A stretch of 44,228 nucleotides of DNA from JBOFLG01 sp051657745 (GCA_051657745.1 JBOFLG010000051.1:1-44228), one strand, 5' to 3'; positions 24,574-33,768 are shown, counted from the first letter of the stretch. Numbers and translations are program-made. Notes: generated by a model not told the origin, from the letters alone.

Positions 24574-25335
24574 ATGCAGATCACTGGCACCACCGCTGTC
24601 GTCACCGGGGGCGCGTCGGGGTTGGGGGCTGCCACCGCGGCCGCCTTCGCCGCGCGCGGCGCCCGGGTGCTCGCCCTCGACCTCCCAGCCGCGTGTGCTG
24701 CGGGCCCGGTCGTGAGCGGGGTTGAGTACGTCTCCGCCGACGTCACCGTGGAGGCAGAGGTCCGAGCCGCGGTCGCCCAGGCAGCCGCCGACCCCGGCCG
24801 CCCGATCCGGATCGCCGTCAACTGCGCCGGTATCGGCCCCAGCGCCCGGGTGCTGGGCCGTCAGGGCGTCCATGACCTTGCCCTGTACCGCAGGGTCATC
24901 GAGGTCAACCTCATCGGCTCGTTCACGGTCCTTGCCGTTGCCGCCGAGGCCATTGCCAGCACCGACCCTGACGACCAGGGGCAGCGGGGCGTCATCCTCA
25001 CCACCGCGAGCATCGCGGCCTTCGACGGTCAGGTCGGCCAGGCCGCGTATGCGGCCTCCAAGGGAGGCATCGTGGGGCTCACTCTGCCCGCCGCGCGGGA
25101 CCTCGCGCAGTACGGCATCCGGGTCATGACTATCGCCCCCGGCATCGTCGAGACGCCGATGCTCGACACCGTCTCCGACGAGTTCCGCGCTCGTCTTGCT
25201 GCGGGAGTTCCGTTCCCGCAGCGGCTCGCTCACCCCGAGGAGTACGCCCAGCTCGCCGTGTCGATCGTCGAACATGATTACCTCAACGGTGAGACGATCC
25301 GGATGGACGGCGCGCTCCGGATGGCGCCGCGCTGA
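24574..25335 (+). CDS. Short-chain dehydrogenase/reductase, 3-hydroxyacyl-CoA dehydrogenase type II-like
   Basis: A 253-residue classical SDR using NAD(P)(H). It has the cofactor motif TGGASGLG (about residues 12-19, TGxxxGxG), NCAG (about 88-91), the catalytic Ser in TTASIAAF, and YAASK (Tyr and Lys of the active site, about 160-164). The acidic residue after strand 2 (LALDLP) suggests NAD(H) preference. The sequence GQVGQAAYAASKGGIVGLTLPAARDLAQYGIRVMTIAPG closely follows the HSD17B10/type II 3-hydroxyacyl-CoA dehydrogenase subgroup, so a role in fatty-acid or branched-chain amino-acid beta-oxidation is likely but not proven. The ATG at 24574 follows GGCGGG. No operon partner is evident apart from a doubtful 50-codon frame downstream. 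Confidence 0.85.
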   Translation: MQITGTTAVVTGGASGLGAATAAAFAARGARVLALDLPAACAAGPVVSGVEYVSADVTVEAEVRAAVAQAAADPGRPIRIAVNCAGIGPSARVLGRQGVHDLALYRRVIEVNLIGSFTVLAVAAEAIASTDPDDQGQRGVILTTASIAAFDGQVGQAAYAASKGGIVGLTLPAARDLAQYGIRVMTIAPGIVETPMLDTVSDEFRARLAAGVPFPQRLAHPEEYAQLAVSIVEHDYLNGETIRMDGALRMAPR

Positions 25336-25340
25336 CCCCG

Positions 25341-25493
25341 GTGCCCGCCGGCGCTGCCCACTGGATGGCGCGGCTCGCCGAGAGTCTCGGCGTTCCCGTT
25401 CGGCTCGCCACGGTGCCGCGACGGATGGTCTCGATCGATGCCCGTGGTTGCCGCGACGCTCGCCGTGGTCCGGGTCCCAGCGGGCGGCGCTGA
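25341..25493 (+). CDS. Possible small ORF of 50 codons after the SDR gene
   Basis: A GTG-initiated frame starts 5 nt after the SDR stop and runs 50 codons with mostly G/C third positions. It begins with the reasonable-looking AAHWMARLAESLGVPVRLAT and becomes Arg/Gly-rich at the end. No family is recognised. It could be a small coupled gene, a fragment, or chance in high-GC DNA. Confidence 0.2.
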   Translation: MPAGAAHWMARLAESLGVPVRLATVPRRMVSIDARGCRDARRGPGPSGRR

Positions 25494-25637
25494 CTCGACC
25501 GCGATGCGTGGTCGGTGCGGGGACCTCGCGGGTTGGACGGATCGGCATCCGCACGATTTCGTGGCCTGCCAGCGCAGCGTGTAGTGTCTGTGGTCGCGTC
25601 GGCCACGGTTTCACCGCGCACTATCGGTCCGGCGCAA
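25494..25637 (+). promoter_or_regulatory. Upstream region of tRNA-Thr with possible promoter
   Basis: TAGTGT at 25582-25587 is a -10-like box 50 nt before the tRNA. A weak TTCGTG (25558-25563) lies 18 nt upstream of it. The rest of the gap from the SDR gene holds no other feature I can support. Confidence 0.35.
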
Positions 25638-25710
25638 GCCCCCTTAGCTCAGTCGGCAGAGCGTTTCCATGGTAAGGAAAAGGTCGTCGGTTCGATTCCG
25701 ACAGGGGGCT
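25638..25710 (+). tRNA. tRNA-Thr (GGT)
   Basis: A 73-nt cloverleaf: acceptor GCCCCCT pairs with AGGGGGC (25703-25709), D-arm GCTC/GAGC, anticodon stem TTTCC/GGAAA with loop ATGGTAA (anticodon GGT, reading ACC/ACT), T-arm GTCGG-TTCGATT-CCGAC, discriminator T. CCA is not encoded. Confidence 0.97.
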
Positions 25711-25745
25711 CAGCTCCGGTCGCACATCATCCGTCTGGAGTTCAC

Positions 25746-25819
25746 GGCGGGATAGCTCAGTTGGTCAGAGCGCACGACTCATAATCGTGAGGTCGCGGGA
25801 TCGAGCCCCGCTCCCGCTA
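25746..25819 (+). tRNA. tRNA-Met (CAT)
   Basis: A 74-nt cloverleaf: acceptor GGCGGGA with TCCCGCT (first pair G-U), D-arm GCTC/GAGC, anticodon stem CACGA/TCGTG with loop CTCATAA (anticodon CAT), T-arm GCGGG-ATCGAGC-CCCGC, discriminator A. The absence of the three G-C pairs next to the anticodon loop makes it an elongator, not an initiator. The T-loop starts with A rather than the usual T. Confidence 0.95.
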
Positions 25820-25931
25820 CCGCTGGGTGATTTTTCCGCACTGCTGGCGTCCCGTACGCTGGTAAATCGTCGTGTGATCAGCATCCGCTGACCCGACCTC
25901 ACCACCGATCGTCTCGAGAGCAGGTTTCCCT

Positions 25932-26102
25932 GTGGCCACGAAAAGCGCCGACGTCCGACCGAAGATCACCATGGCGTGCACGGACTGCAAGGAGCGCAAC
26001 TACATCACCAAGAAGAACCGTCGCAACGACCCGGACCGGCTCGAGCTGGCAAAGTTCTGCCCGCGCTGCCGGAAGCACACGGCACACCGCGAGACCCGCT
26101 GA
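25932..26102 (+). CDS. rpmG: 50S ribosomal protein L33
   Basis: A 56-residue L33 of the zinc-binding form. MACTDCKERNY supplies the first CxxC pair and FCPRCRKHT the second; TKKNRRNDPDRLELAK in between is the conserved core. It binds near the E site of the large ribosomal subunit. The start is GTG at 25932, giving the usual length. Position just before hadA-hadB and downstream of tRNA-Thr and tRNA-Met matches rpmG2 in mycobacteria. The Cys-containing form would depend on zinc; whether a Cys-free paralogue exists elsewhere is not visible here. Confidence 0.96.
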   Translation: MATKSADVRPKITMACTDCKERNYITKKNRRNDPDRLELAKFCPRCRKHTAHRETR

Positions 26103-26186
26103 GCCCAGGGCGTTGCGCGAGGCCGCCCCACCGCTGAGGTGCCGGGCGGCTTCGTCACGTATGCGAGTCTCCGACGGGGCGGCCCC

Positions 26187-26192
26187 TAGCAT
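26187..26192 (+). promoter_or_regulatory. -10 box for a leaderless hadA transcript
   Basis: TAGCAT ends 7 nt before the hadA ATG, and no Shine-Dalgarno sequence precedes that ATG. Transcription would start at or next to the A of the start codon. The -35 region is weak. Confidence 0.4.
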
Positions 26193-26199
26193 TGGGGCT

Positions 26200-26652
26200 A
26201 TGCCTGTGAATCCCGACTTCGTCGGCCGCACCTACCCACCGGACGGCCCGCACCACGTCGACGCGGCTGCCATCGCAGCATTCGCGGCGGCGGTGGGTGC
26301 GACCGACCCCGTGCACACCGACCCGGCGGCCGCCCGAGCTGCCGGCTACGCCGACGTGGTCGCCCCGCCGACGATGACGGTGCGCCTGGCGCAGTCGGCC
26401 GACCATGCCTATGTCACCGACCCCGACGCCGGGATCGACTACAGCCGCGTCGTCCACGGCGAGCAGCGCTTCGTCCATCACCGCCCCGTCACTGCGGGTG
26501 ACGACATGCTCGGCACGCTCACGGTCGATGCAGTGCGGTCGGCCGGGGGTCACACGATGGTGACCACCCGAACCGAACTCGCGACCGTCGGCGGGGAGCC
26601 GGTGGCCACCTGTACCTCGACGATCGTCGTCCGCGGAGGTGCGGGCGGATGA
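26200..26652 (+). CDS. hadA: HadA-like (3R)-hydroxyacyl dehydratase subunit (MaoC N-terminal type)
   Basis: A 150-residue hot-dog-fold protein of the MaoC dehydratase N-terminal type. The opening NPDFVGRTYPPDGPHHVDAAAIAAFAAAVG and GYADVVAPPTMTVRL (about residues 50-64) match the non-catalytic, substrate-specifying HadA subunit of actinobacterial fatty acid synthase II-like dehydratases. Together with HadB it would dehydrate (3R)-hydroxyacyl-ACP to the trans-2-enoyl form. In mycobacteria the pair elongates mycolic acid precursors; in lineages lacking mycolates its role is less clear. It overlaps hadB by ATGA (26649-26652). The ATG at 26200 is favoured by the -10 box 7 nt upstream. The gene neighbourhood (after rpmG, before hadB) supports orthology. 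Confidence 0.85.
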   Translation: MPVNPDFVGRTYPPDGPHHVDAAAIAAFAAAVGATDPVHTDPAAARAAGYADVVAPPTMTVRLAQSADHAYVTDPDAGIDYSRVVHGEQRFVHHRPVTAGDDMLGTLTVDAVRSAGGHTMVTTRTELATVGGEPVATCTSTIVVRGGAGG

Positions 26653-27070
26653 CGGCCCGTCGCCTTTCCGAGGTCGCTGTCGGGGATCCGCTCGGCCCCG
26701 TCACCGTGCCGGTCACTCGGGCCACCCTCGTGGCATACGCCGACGCTTCCGGCGACCAGAACCCCATCCACCAAGACGAGGCGTTCGCCCGGTCGGTGGG
26801 GCTGCCCGACGTGATCGCGCACGGAATGTGGACGATGGGAGCCACCGGCGCGGTCGTCGCCGACTGGGTGGGCGACGCGGGCCGCGTGGTCGAGTTCGGC
26901 ACGCGTTTCACCAAGCCGGTGATCGTGCCGGCAGGCGGGGCGTCGATCGACGTGGCCGGGGTCGTGAAGTCTGTCGATGCGGAGTCCGGCCGGGTGACCG
27001 TCGAGCTCACGACGATGAGTGATGGCGAGAAAGTACTCGGCCGGTGCGTCGCGGTGGTGCGGCTCGACTG

Positions 27071-27071
<1 letters not shown>
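26649..27071 (+). CDS. hadB: HadB-like (3R)-hydroxyacyl dehydratase catalytic subunit (MaoC-like)
   Basis: A 140-residue catalytic partner of HadA. The hydratase-2 motif is clear: YADASGDQNPIHQDEAFARSVG (about residues 31-52), containing the catalytic Asp and His, followed by LPDVIAHGMWTMG with the conserved HGM. Hot-dog fold of normal length. Translationally coupled to hadA by a 4-nt overlap, and its TGA shares one base with the murB ATG (TGATG), so hadA-hadB-murB form one operon. In mycobacteria hadC follows hadB; here no hadC is present and murB takes that place. Confidence 0.88.
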
Positions 27072-28144
<1,073 letters not shown>

Positions 28145-28420
28145 TGCGGCGGGCAGGGCCTGAGCCACCACTGGTGGCGGACGCTGTCGGGTCGGTGCCC
28201 GGAGCGTCGACCGGGTGACCGAGGTGGTGGTGGTTACGGGCCCGACCACTCAGGCCCCGAGTCAGGCCGGACTCCGCTGGTCCGTGCCTGAGCGGTCAGC
28301 ACGCGGCGCGCACCACATCGGGGCGTGGCCACTCATCGGGACGTACGACCCGGGGCGAGCGCACCGTGACTGGCGCGGCGAGCGCGGCTCCACCGGGAAC
28401 GGCTTCGGTCGCCCCGGCGC

Positions 28421-29503
28421 TCAGCTGCTCAGCCACGCGTCGATCTCGCGCCCTGCCGCCTCGCGGAGGTGTGCAGGTGCCCGGCTCACGTCGAACGAGG
28501 TCCGGGCCAGGGCCGCCAGGTCCGTGTCGGAGAAACCGTGCACCGACCGCGCCGTCCCGTACTGGTCCGCGAGGCGGGTACCAAAGATCAGCGGGTCGTC
28601 GGCTCCGAGTGCCACCTGGGCGCCGGCATCGACGAGCCGACGCAGCGGTACCTCGGCCGCGGTGTCGTACACGCCCAGCGAGATATTCGATCCGGGGCAC
28701 ACCTCCAGCGCGACTCCGCGAGAGACGATCTCGGCTAGCACCGTGTCGTCCTCGACCGCCCGTACGCCGTGGCCCAGTCGGTCCGGTCGAATCGCGGTGA
28801 GCGTCTCGGACACCGCATCGGCGCCGAGCAGTTCGCCGGCATGCGGGACCAAGCTGAGCCCAGCGTGACGAGCGATCCGGAACGCGGTCGCGAACTCGCT
28901 GGTCTCACCGCGTCGTTCGTCGTTGGCCAAGCCAAAGCCCACGACCGTACCTGGCCCCGTCCCGGCGTGGCGAGCAGCGAGCCTCGCCAGCGTGCGCGCT
29001 TCCAGCGGGTGCCGCATTCTCGAGGCCGCCACCACCACCGCAACGTCGGCCGCGTCCGGCCTCCGTGACACCGTGGCAGCCTCGTCCAGAACGATTTCCA
29101 GCGCCGGCGTGATGCCGCCGACAAATGGCGCGTACGAGGTGGGGTCGACCTGGATCTCGAGCCACCGCGACCCCTCGGCCCGGTCGTCGAGTGCTGCCTC
29201 GCGCACGATGCGGCGCATATCGGCTTCGCCTCGCACACACGCGCGCGCCGCATCGTAGAGCCGCTGGAAACGAAACCAACCGCGTTGGTCGGTTGCTTCG
29301 AACGATGGAGGCCACTCGTCCGTCAGCGCGGGCGGCAGCCGGATGCCGTGCCGGGTTGCGAGGTCTCGCACAGTGTCGACACGCATCGACCCGGTGAAGT
29401 GAAGGTGCAGGTGGGCCTTCGGTAAACCGGCAAGTGGTCGAGGCTCCGGCCCGGGGTTTGGGGTCACTTCTCGAGTCGGGGCGTGGGGGGGTGCCGGCGT
29501 CAT
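28421..29503 (-). CDS. add: Adenosine deaminase
   Basis: A 360-residue TIM-barrel metal hydrolase that converts adenosine or deoxyadenosine to inosine in purine salvage. Metal and catalytic motifs are KAHLHLHFTGSMR (about residues 29-41), SLVPHAGELLGA (about 210-221, His and catalytic Glu), DRLGHGVRAVED (about 233-244), CPGSNISLGVY (about 260-270) and GADDPLIFGT (about 293-302, metal Asp). The last has GADD where many family members have NTDD. The ATG at 29503 overlaps the stop of the upstream aminotransferase (ATGA), so the two form an operon. The N-terminal 25 residues are Pro-rich and may be spurious; a later start is possible. A related deaminase activity cannot be excluded. Confidence 0.85.
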   Translation of the reverse strand: MTPAPPHAPTREVTPNPGPEPRPLAGLPKAHLHLHFTGSMRVDTVRDLATRHGIRLPPALTDEWPPSFEATDQRGWFRFQRLYDAARACVRGEADMRRIVREAALDDRAEGSRWLEIQVDPTSYAPFVGGITPALEIVLDEAATVSRRPDAADVAVVVAASRMRHPLEARTLARLAARHAGTGPGTVVGFGLANDERRGETSEFATAFRIARHAGLSLVPHAGELLGADAVSETLTAIRPDRLGHGVRAVEDDTVLAEIVSRGVALEVCPGSNISLGVYDTAAEVPLRRLVDAGAQVALGADDPLIFGTRLADQYGTARSVHGFSDTDLAALARTSFDVSRAPAHLREAAGREIDAWLSS

Positions 29504-30813
29504 CCGCCTGCGATGAGCCGCTCGGCGCTCGCGAGCGCCACGCAGGTGGCTACCCCGGCCATCGCTAGCTTCACCTCGTCCAGGACTGGAAACGACGGTG
29601 CGAGCCGGATGTTCCGGTCGCGCGGGTCGATCCCGTGCGGGAAGGACGCGCCGGCCGGGGTGAGGGCGACGCCAGCCTCCTTCGCCAGTTCCACGACCTG
29701 CGAGGCGCAGCCGTCGAGCACGTCGAGGCTCACGAAGTAGCCCCCGCGTGGACGGGTCCAGTTGGCGACCTCCAGACCCCCGAGCTCGGTCGTGAGGGCG
29801 GCGTCGACTGCGGCGAACTTCGGGGCGAGGATCTCGCGGTGCCGCAGCATGTGGTCGCGGACCCCCTGAGCGGAGCCGAAGAACTGCACGTGCCGCCACT
29901 GGTTGAGCTTGTCGGGGCCGATGGATGCGAACTTCTGGCGAGCCAGGTACCAGTCCACCGTCGCACGCGATCCCGCGAGGAACGCCACGCCAGCACCGGC
30001 GTAGGTCACTTTGCTGGTCGAGGCGAACACCAGCGGGCGGTGCGGGTGGCCAGCCACTGCCGCGAGCGACACAATGTCGGCGCTCTTCGCCTCGTCGTCG
30101 GTGAGGTGGTGCACCGCGTAGGCGTTGTCCCAGAAGAGGCGAAAGTCTGGCGCCGCGGTGGGCATGGCGGCGAGCCGGGCAGCAATCTCCGGTGACGTCA
30201 CCGCACCTGCCGGGTTGGCATAGGTCGGCACCAGCCACATGCCCTTGATCGACGGGTCGTCGCGGACCAGCCTCTCGACCGCTTCGACGTCGGGCCCGTC
30301 GGCGAGCATCGGCACCGAGACCATCTCGATGCCGTAGGCGGCGAGCATGGTGAAGTGTCGGTCGTACCCCGGTACCGGGCAGACGAACTTCACCGCCGGC
30401 TCGTCGCGCCACGGCCGCGGCGAGTCGACTCCGCCGTGAAGCAGTAACTGCACTAGGCAGTCGTGCATCAAGGTCAGGCTCGCGTTGCCTCCGGCGACGA
30501 CCTGATCCGCATCGACGCCAAGGAGCTCGCCGAACATTTCCCGGATCTCGCGGATGCCGGCGAGCCCTCCGTAGTTGCGCACATCGGTGGCGTCACCGGT
30601 GCGAGTGCCGTCGGGGAGGGCGAGCAGCCCGTCGGAAAGGTCCAGTTGCGCGGCGCTCGGCTTGCCTCGGGTGAGGTCCAGGTCCAGGTCCTGGTCCTGG
30701 AGTGTGGCGTAAGCGGTTCGCTGGACCTCAAGATAGGAGCGCAACTGCTCAGGCGAGCGCTGGGCCAAGGGGGTGCGATCAGTGGTGGCGATGGCTGCGG
30801 TACTCACTGCCAT
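29500..30813 (-). CDS. Class I pyridoxal-phosphate aminotransferase, aspartate aminotransferase type Ic
   Basis: A 437-residue PLP enzyme resembling the distinct class Ic aspartate aminotransferases of actinobacteria. Typical is the sequence LDLDLTRGKPSAAQLDLSD (about residues 43-61) near the N-terminus. Further motifs are NYGGLAGIREIREMFGE (about 80-96), VPTYANPAGAV (about 195-205), FWDNAYAVHHL (about 227-237, PLP-binding Asp and Tyr), the Schiff-base Lys268 in ASTSKVTYAG, and WTRPRGGYFVS near the C-terminus. It would exchange amino groups between aspartate and 2-oxoglutarate. It is the first gene of an operon with add (4-nt overlap). The ATG at 30813 has no strong ribosome-binding site. Substrate preference is inferred from subgroup only. 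Confidence 0.85.
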   Translation of the reverse strand: MAVSTAAIATTDRTPLAQRSPEQLRSYLEVQRTAYATLQDQDLDLDLTRGKPSAAQLDLSDGLLALPDGTRTGDATDVRNYGGLAGIREIREMFGELLGVDADQVVAGGNASLTLMHDCLVQLLLHGGVDSPRPWRDEPAVKFVCPVPGYDRHFTMLAAYGIEMVSVPMLADGPDVEAVERLVRDDPSIKGMWLVPTYANPAGAVTSPEIAARLAAMPTAAPDFRLFWDNAYAVHHLTDDEAKSADIVSLAAVAGHPHRPLVFASTSKVTYAGAGVAFLAGSRATVDWYLARQKFASIGPDKLNQWRHVQFFGSAQGVRDHMLRHREILAPKFAAVDAALTTELGGLEVANWTRPRGGYFVSLDVLDGCASQVVELAKEAGVALTPAGASFPHGIDPRDRNIRLAPSFPVLDEVKLAMAGVATCVALASAERLIAGG

Positions 30814-30906
30814 ATCGTTGCAGAGTGGACCGGCAGGCGACCTGGCGACCGTCCAGTGGCCGACCGGCGCTGCCCGCGCAGTTCGCGAACAGGGCGCGAG
30901 GTCACG

Positions 30907-30912
30907 TATGCT
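30907..30912 (+). promoter_or_regulatory. Possible -10 box upstream of tRNA-Trp
   Basis: TATGCT at 30907-30912, in an otherwise GC-rich gap, is the same hexamer as in the rpoB upstream region. TTCGCG (30882-30887) is a poor -35 at 19 nt. It would start a transcript about 75 nt before the tRNA, possibly running into secE-nusG. Confidence 0.35.
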
Positions 30913-30995
30913 TCTCGATCGGTGTCCACGTCACGCGGCGGCATGTCCGGCGCGCTGATCTAGGCACCGTCGGCCGCCACCCCACCGGCGGCCAC

Positions 30996-31068
30996 AGGGC
31001 AGTGGCTCAATTGGTAGAGCACCGGTCTCCAAAACCGGCGGTTGGGGGTTCGAGTCCCTCCTGCCCTG
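30996..31068 (+). tRNA. tRNA-Trp (CCA)
   Basis: A 73-nt cloverleaf: acceptor AGGGCAG with CTGCCCT, D-arm GCTC/GAGC, anticodon stem CCGGT/ACCGG with loop CTCCAAA (anticodon CCA), T-arm GGGGG-TTCGAGT-CCCTC (one G-U pair), discriminator G. The position directly before secE is the conserved actinobacterial arrangement. Confidence 0.97.
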
Positions 31069-31176
31069 CGTCGCACATGTGGCACGTCCACCGGCTCACG
31101 GCCCCATCTGGGGCCAGCCGCCGCGGGTGTGCCACGTTGCGCCCGCAACCGCACCCGTTCGACGTGAAGAGGCACC

Positions 31177-31443
31177 GTGACCGACCTGGGTCAGACCACC
31201 ACACCCTCCCGTTCAGCCAAGGGTCGGAGTGCGGGCGGCAACCCGATCGTCCGGCGGTTCCGTGCGCTCGGGGTGTTCATCAGCCAGATTCTTGACGAAC
31301 TGCGCAAGGTCGTTCGGCCGACGCGCTCCGAGCTGTGGAACTACACGATCGTGGTCATCGTGTTTGTCACGGTGATGATGGCGTTCGTCTCGGGGCTCGA
31401 CCTCGGGTTCGGCCGGCTCGTCGGGCTCGTCTTCGGTTCCTGA
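31177..31443 (+). CDS. secE: Preprotein translocase subunit SecE
   Basis: An 88-residue single-span membrane protein of the SecYEG channel; it clamps SecY. The cytoplasmic segment ISQILDELRKVVRPTRSELWNYT (about residues 38-60), with its VxWPT-like VRPTRSE, is followed by one hydrophobic helix (about 60-84, IVVIVFVTVMMAFVSGLDLG). The N-terminal 30 residues are Ser/Arg-rich and variable as in other actinobacteria. The GTG at 31177 follows GAAGAGG. It lies between tRNA-Trp and nusG, 46 bp from the latter, in the standard order. Confidence 0.95.
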   Translation: MTDLGQTTTPSRSAKGRSAGGNPIVRRFRALGVFISQILDELRKVVRPTRSELWNYTIVVIVFVTVMMAFVSGLDLGFGRLVGLVFGS

Positions 31444-31489
31444 CGCGCGCTGCGCAACCGAGTCCACCGCAACAAGGAAGAGGTTCGAC

Positions 31490-32305
31490 GTGTCCGATCA
31501 GAGGACCGACCCTGCCGTACCCGCGTCCGAGGATATCGAAGTCGATGAGCCGACCCCTGAGGTCGACCAGTTCTCAGAGGTCGACGAGGCGGTACTTCTG
31601 GGTGAGGAGACGGCGAGCCGTGAGGCGCCCGCCGACGAGGTCGCCGCGCACCCGACACAGCCCGTCGATGACGACGGTGATGTCCTCGACGCTGTCGACC
31701 CGGTGGAGGCGTTCCGCGCCGATCTGGTGAGCAAGGTCGGCGACTGGTATGTCGTGCACAGTTACGCCGGCTATGAGAACCGTGTGAAGGCCAACCTCGA
31801 GACCCGCATCCAGTCCCTCAACATGGAGGACTACATCTTCGAGATCCAAGTGCCGATGGAGGAGGTCACCGAGATCAAGGGCGGTCAGCGCAAGCTGGTC
31901 CGGCGGGTCCGGTATGCCGGGTACGTGGTGGTGCGGATGGACCTCACCGACGAGTCGTGGGGCGCGGTACGCCACACTCCTGGAGTCACCGGCTTCGTCG
32001 GCAACGCGCATCAACCGGTCCCGTTGAGTACCGACGAGGTGTTCAGCATGCTGAAACCGACCGACCTGGTGTCACCGGCTGCGACGGCCGCCGGCCGCCC
32101 GGCGGCTGGCGACACCGGCACTGACAGCACCGTCGTCGACTTCGAGGTGGGGGAGTCGGTCACCGTGATGGATGGTCCGTTCGAGACCCTCCCCGCCACG
32201 ATCTCTGAGATCAACGCCGACACCCAGAAACTCAAGGTGCTGGTTTCCATCTTCGGCCGCGAGACGCCGGTCGAGCTCGGCTTCACCCAGGTCGCCAAAC
32301 TCTAG
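31490..32305 (+). CDS. nusG: Transcription termination/antitermination protein NusG
   Basis: A 271-residue elongation factor that binds RNA polymerase and Rho or S10. The NGN domain begins at DWYVVHSYAGYENRVKANLE (about residues 84-103) and includes VLVRMDL-like YVVVRMDLTDESW and VRHTPGVTGFVG. The KOW domain VGESVTVMDGPFETLPATI (about 218-236) closes the protein. About 80 acidic residues precede the NGN domain, an extension usual in actinobacterial NusG. The GTG at 31490 follows AAGGAAGAGG. It is followed at 130 bp by rplK. No oddities in the conserved domains. Confidence 0.96.
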   Translation: MSDQRTDPAVPASEDIEVDEPTPEVDQFSEVDEAVLLGEETASREAPADEVAAHPTQPVDDDGDVLDAVDPVEAFRADLVSKVGDWYVVHSYAGYENRVKANLETRIQSLNMEDYIFEIQVPMEEVTEIKGGQRKLVRRVRYAGYVVVRMDLTDESWGAVRHTPGVTGFVGNAHQPVPLSTDEVFSMLKPTDLVSPAATAAGRPAAGDTGTDSTVVDFEVGESVTVMDGPFETLPATISEINADTQKLKVLVSIFGRETPVELGFTQVAKL

Positions 32306-32435
32306 GGTCGTCGCGGAGTGTGCCCCGCGGGCCGTCATCACCACCGACCTTCACCCCTCCGCGGGGGAGCCGCGGACACTGCAAAGGGGTCATCGCCCAC
32401 GGCGTCGGCCCACCATCACCGAAACAAGGACGGAT

Positions 32436-32867
32436 ATGCCTCCCAAGAAGAAGGTCTCCGGGTTCATCAACCTGCAGATCCAGGCTGGCGCCGCAACGCC
32501 GGCGCCTCCTGTCGGCCCCGCGTTGGGTCAGCACGGCGTCAACATCATGGAGTTCGTCAAGGCGTACAACGCGGCGACTGAGCACCAGCGTGGCAGCATC
32601 ATTCCAGTCGTGATAACGGTCTATGAAGACCGCTCGTTCACCTTCATCACCAAGACCCCGCCTGCCAGCGAGTTGATCAAGAAAGCCGCGGGTGTACAGA
32701 AGGGCTCCGGCGAGCCACACAAGACGAAAGCCGGCAAACTCACGAACGACCAGCTCCGCGAGATCGCGGAGGCCAAGATGCCTGACCTCAACGCCAATGA
32801 TGTGGATGCCGCGATGAAGATCATCGCGGGCACGGCACGCCAAATGGGCATTGAGACCGAGCGGTAG
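32436..32867 (+). CDS. rplK: 50S ribosomal protein L11
   Basis: A 143-residue protein of the GTPase-associated centre, binding 23S rRNA with the L10-L12 stalk. The N-terminal domain includes INLQIQAGAATPAPPVGPALGQHG (about residues 10-33), the Pro-rich switch region targeted by thiopeptide antibiotics. The C-terminal RNA-binding domain has KTPPASELIKKAAG and the signature LREIAEAKMPDLNANDVDAAMKIIAGTARQMG. The ATG at 32436 follows ACAAGGACGG. Prolines of the thiopeptide-binding loop (PAPPVGPALG) are intact. Next gene is rplA, 131 bp downstream. Confidence 0.97.
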   Translation: MPPKKKVSGFINLQIQAGAATPAPPVGPALGQHGVNIMEFVKAYNAATEHQRGSIIPVVITVYEDRSFTFITKTPPASELIKKAAGVQKGSGEPHKTKAGKLTNDQLREIAEAKMPDLNANDVDAAMKIIAGTARQMGIETER

Positions 32868-32998
32868 ACGCCCGGTTCACGTCATCCCCGACCATTCGAG
32901 CGGGTGACGGTGAGGAGCCACCCGAGGTGCCTCACCAGTGGCAGGGCCTGCGCCGGCCCGACGACCACGACTCCACCGCAGAACACCAGGAGCAGCAG

Positions 32999-33727
32999 AT
33001 GAAGCGCAGCAAGGCATACCGCGCCGCGGCAGACAAGATCGACTCGGCGGTGCTATACAGCCCCCTTGACGCCGTCCGGATCGCGAAGTCAGTCGCGTCG
33101 GCGAAGTACGACGAGACCGTCGAGGTCGCTTTCCGTCTCGGGATCGACCCTCGGAAGGCCGACCAGATGGTGCGCGGGACGGTGAACTTGCCGCACGGCA
33201 CGGGCAAGACCGCTCGGGTCCTTGTCTTCGCGCACGGTGACAAGGCAGAGGCAGCGAAGGCTGCTGGTGCCGACTTTGTCGGCTCTGACGACATGATCGA
33301 GAAGGTCTCGGGCGGCTGGCTCGACTTCGACGCTGTGGTGGCTACGCCAGATCTCATGGGCAAGGTGGGTCGGCTAGGTAAAGTGCTCGGCCCGCGCGGC
33401 CTGATGCCAAACCCGAAGACCGGCACTGTCACGATGGACACTGCCAAGGCAGTCACCGATATCAAGGGTGGCAAGATCGAACTCCGTGTCGACAAGCACG
33501 CAAACCTCCACTTCATCATCGGCAAGGCGTCTTTCAGTGAGTCGGCGCTCGTCGAGAACTATGCAACCGCCCTTGAGGAGGTCCTTCGTCTCAAGCCGTC
33601 GTCGTCAAAGGGTCGCTACATCACCAAAGCGACAGTCGCGACGACCATGGGGCCAGGCATCCCGCTGGACGCTGGCAAGACCCGTAACCTTCTCGACGAG
33701 GCCACCGGTTCGGCTGCGGGCGCCTGA
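32999..33727 (+). CDS. rplA: 50S ribosomal protein L1
   Basis: A 242-residue L1 of the stalk that moves deacylated tRNA out of the E site. It shows VEVAFRLGIDPRKADQMVRGTVNLPHGTGKT (about residues 42-72), the conserved LGPRGLMPNPKTGTVT (about 130-145), and KGGKIELRVDKHANLHFIIGK (about 156-176). In many bacteria L1 represses its own operon by binding the mRNA leader. The ATG at 32999 has AGGAGCAGC just upstream; longer frames in this phase are unsupported. It is followed by a strong hairpin at 33741-33768, ending the secE/nusG/rplKA unit. Confidence 0.97.
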   Translation: MKRSKAYRAAADKIDSAVLYSPLDAVRIAKSVASAKYDETVEVAFRLGIDPRKADQMVRGTVNLPHGTGKTARVLVFAHGDKAEAAKAAGADFVGSDDMIEKVSGGWLDFDAVVATPDLMGKVGRLGKVLGPRGLMPNPKTGTVTMDTAKAVTDIKGGKIELRVDKHANLHFIIGKASFSESALVENYATALEEVLRLKPSSSKGRYITKATVATTMGPGIPLDAGKTRNLLDEATGSAAGA

Positions 33728-33740
33728 CCGCACGTCGCCA

Positions 33741-33768
33741 CGAGGGTCCGTCGAATGGCGGACCCTCG
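33741..33768 (+). terminator. Terminator hairpin after rplA
   Basis: CGAGGGTCCG (33741-33750) and CGGACCCTCG (33759-33768) form a perfect 10-bp stem with an 8-nt loop, 14 bp after the rplA stop. It is followed by TTGTCGT, a weak T-rich tail typical for actinobacteria. Confidence 0.85.

Noticed and set aside
25336..25637. Antisense open frame between the SDR gene and tRNA-Thr
   Set aside because: The translation is Arg/Pro/Ser-rich with no motif and runs into a tRNA promoter region. It is best explained as chance.
28145..28420. Open frames in the gap between murB and the adenosine deaminase gene
   Set aside because: They extend into the antisense of the deaminase gene and show no conserved motif. 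The gap of 276 bp shows nothing I can support.
29504..30412. Long N-terminal extension of the adenosine deaminase frame
   Set aside because: It lies in another frame of the aminotransferase gene and has no homology-like sequence. The deaminase starts at 29503 with an ATGA overlap.
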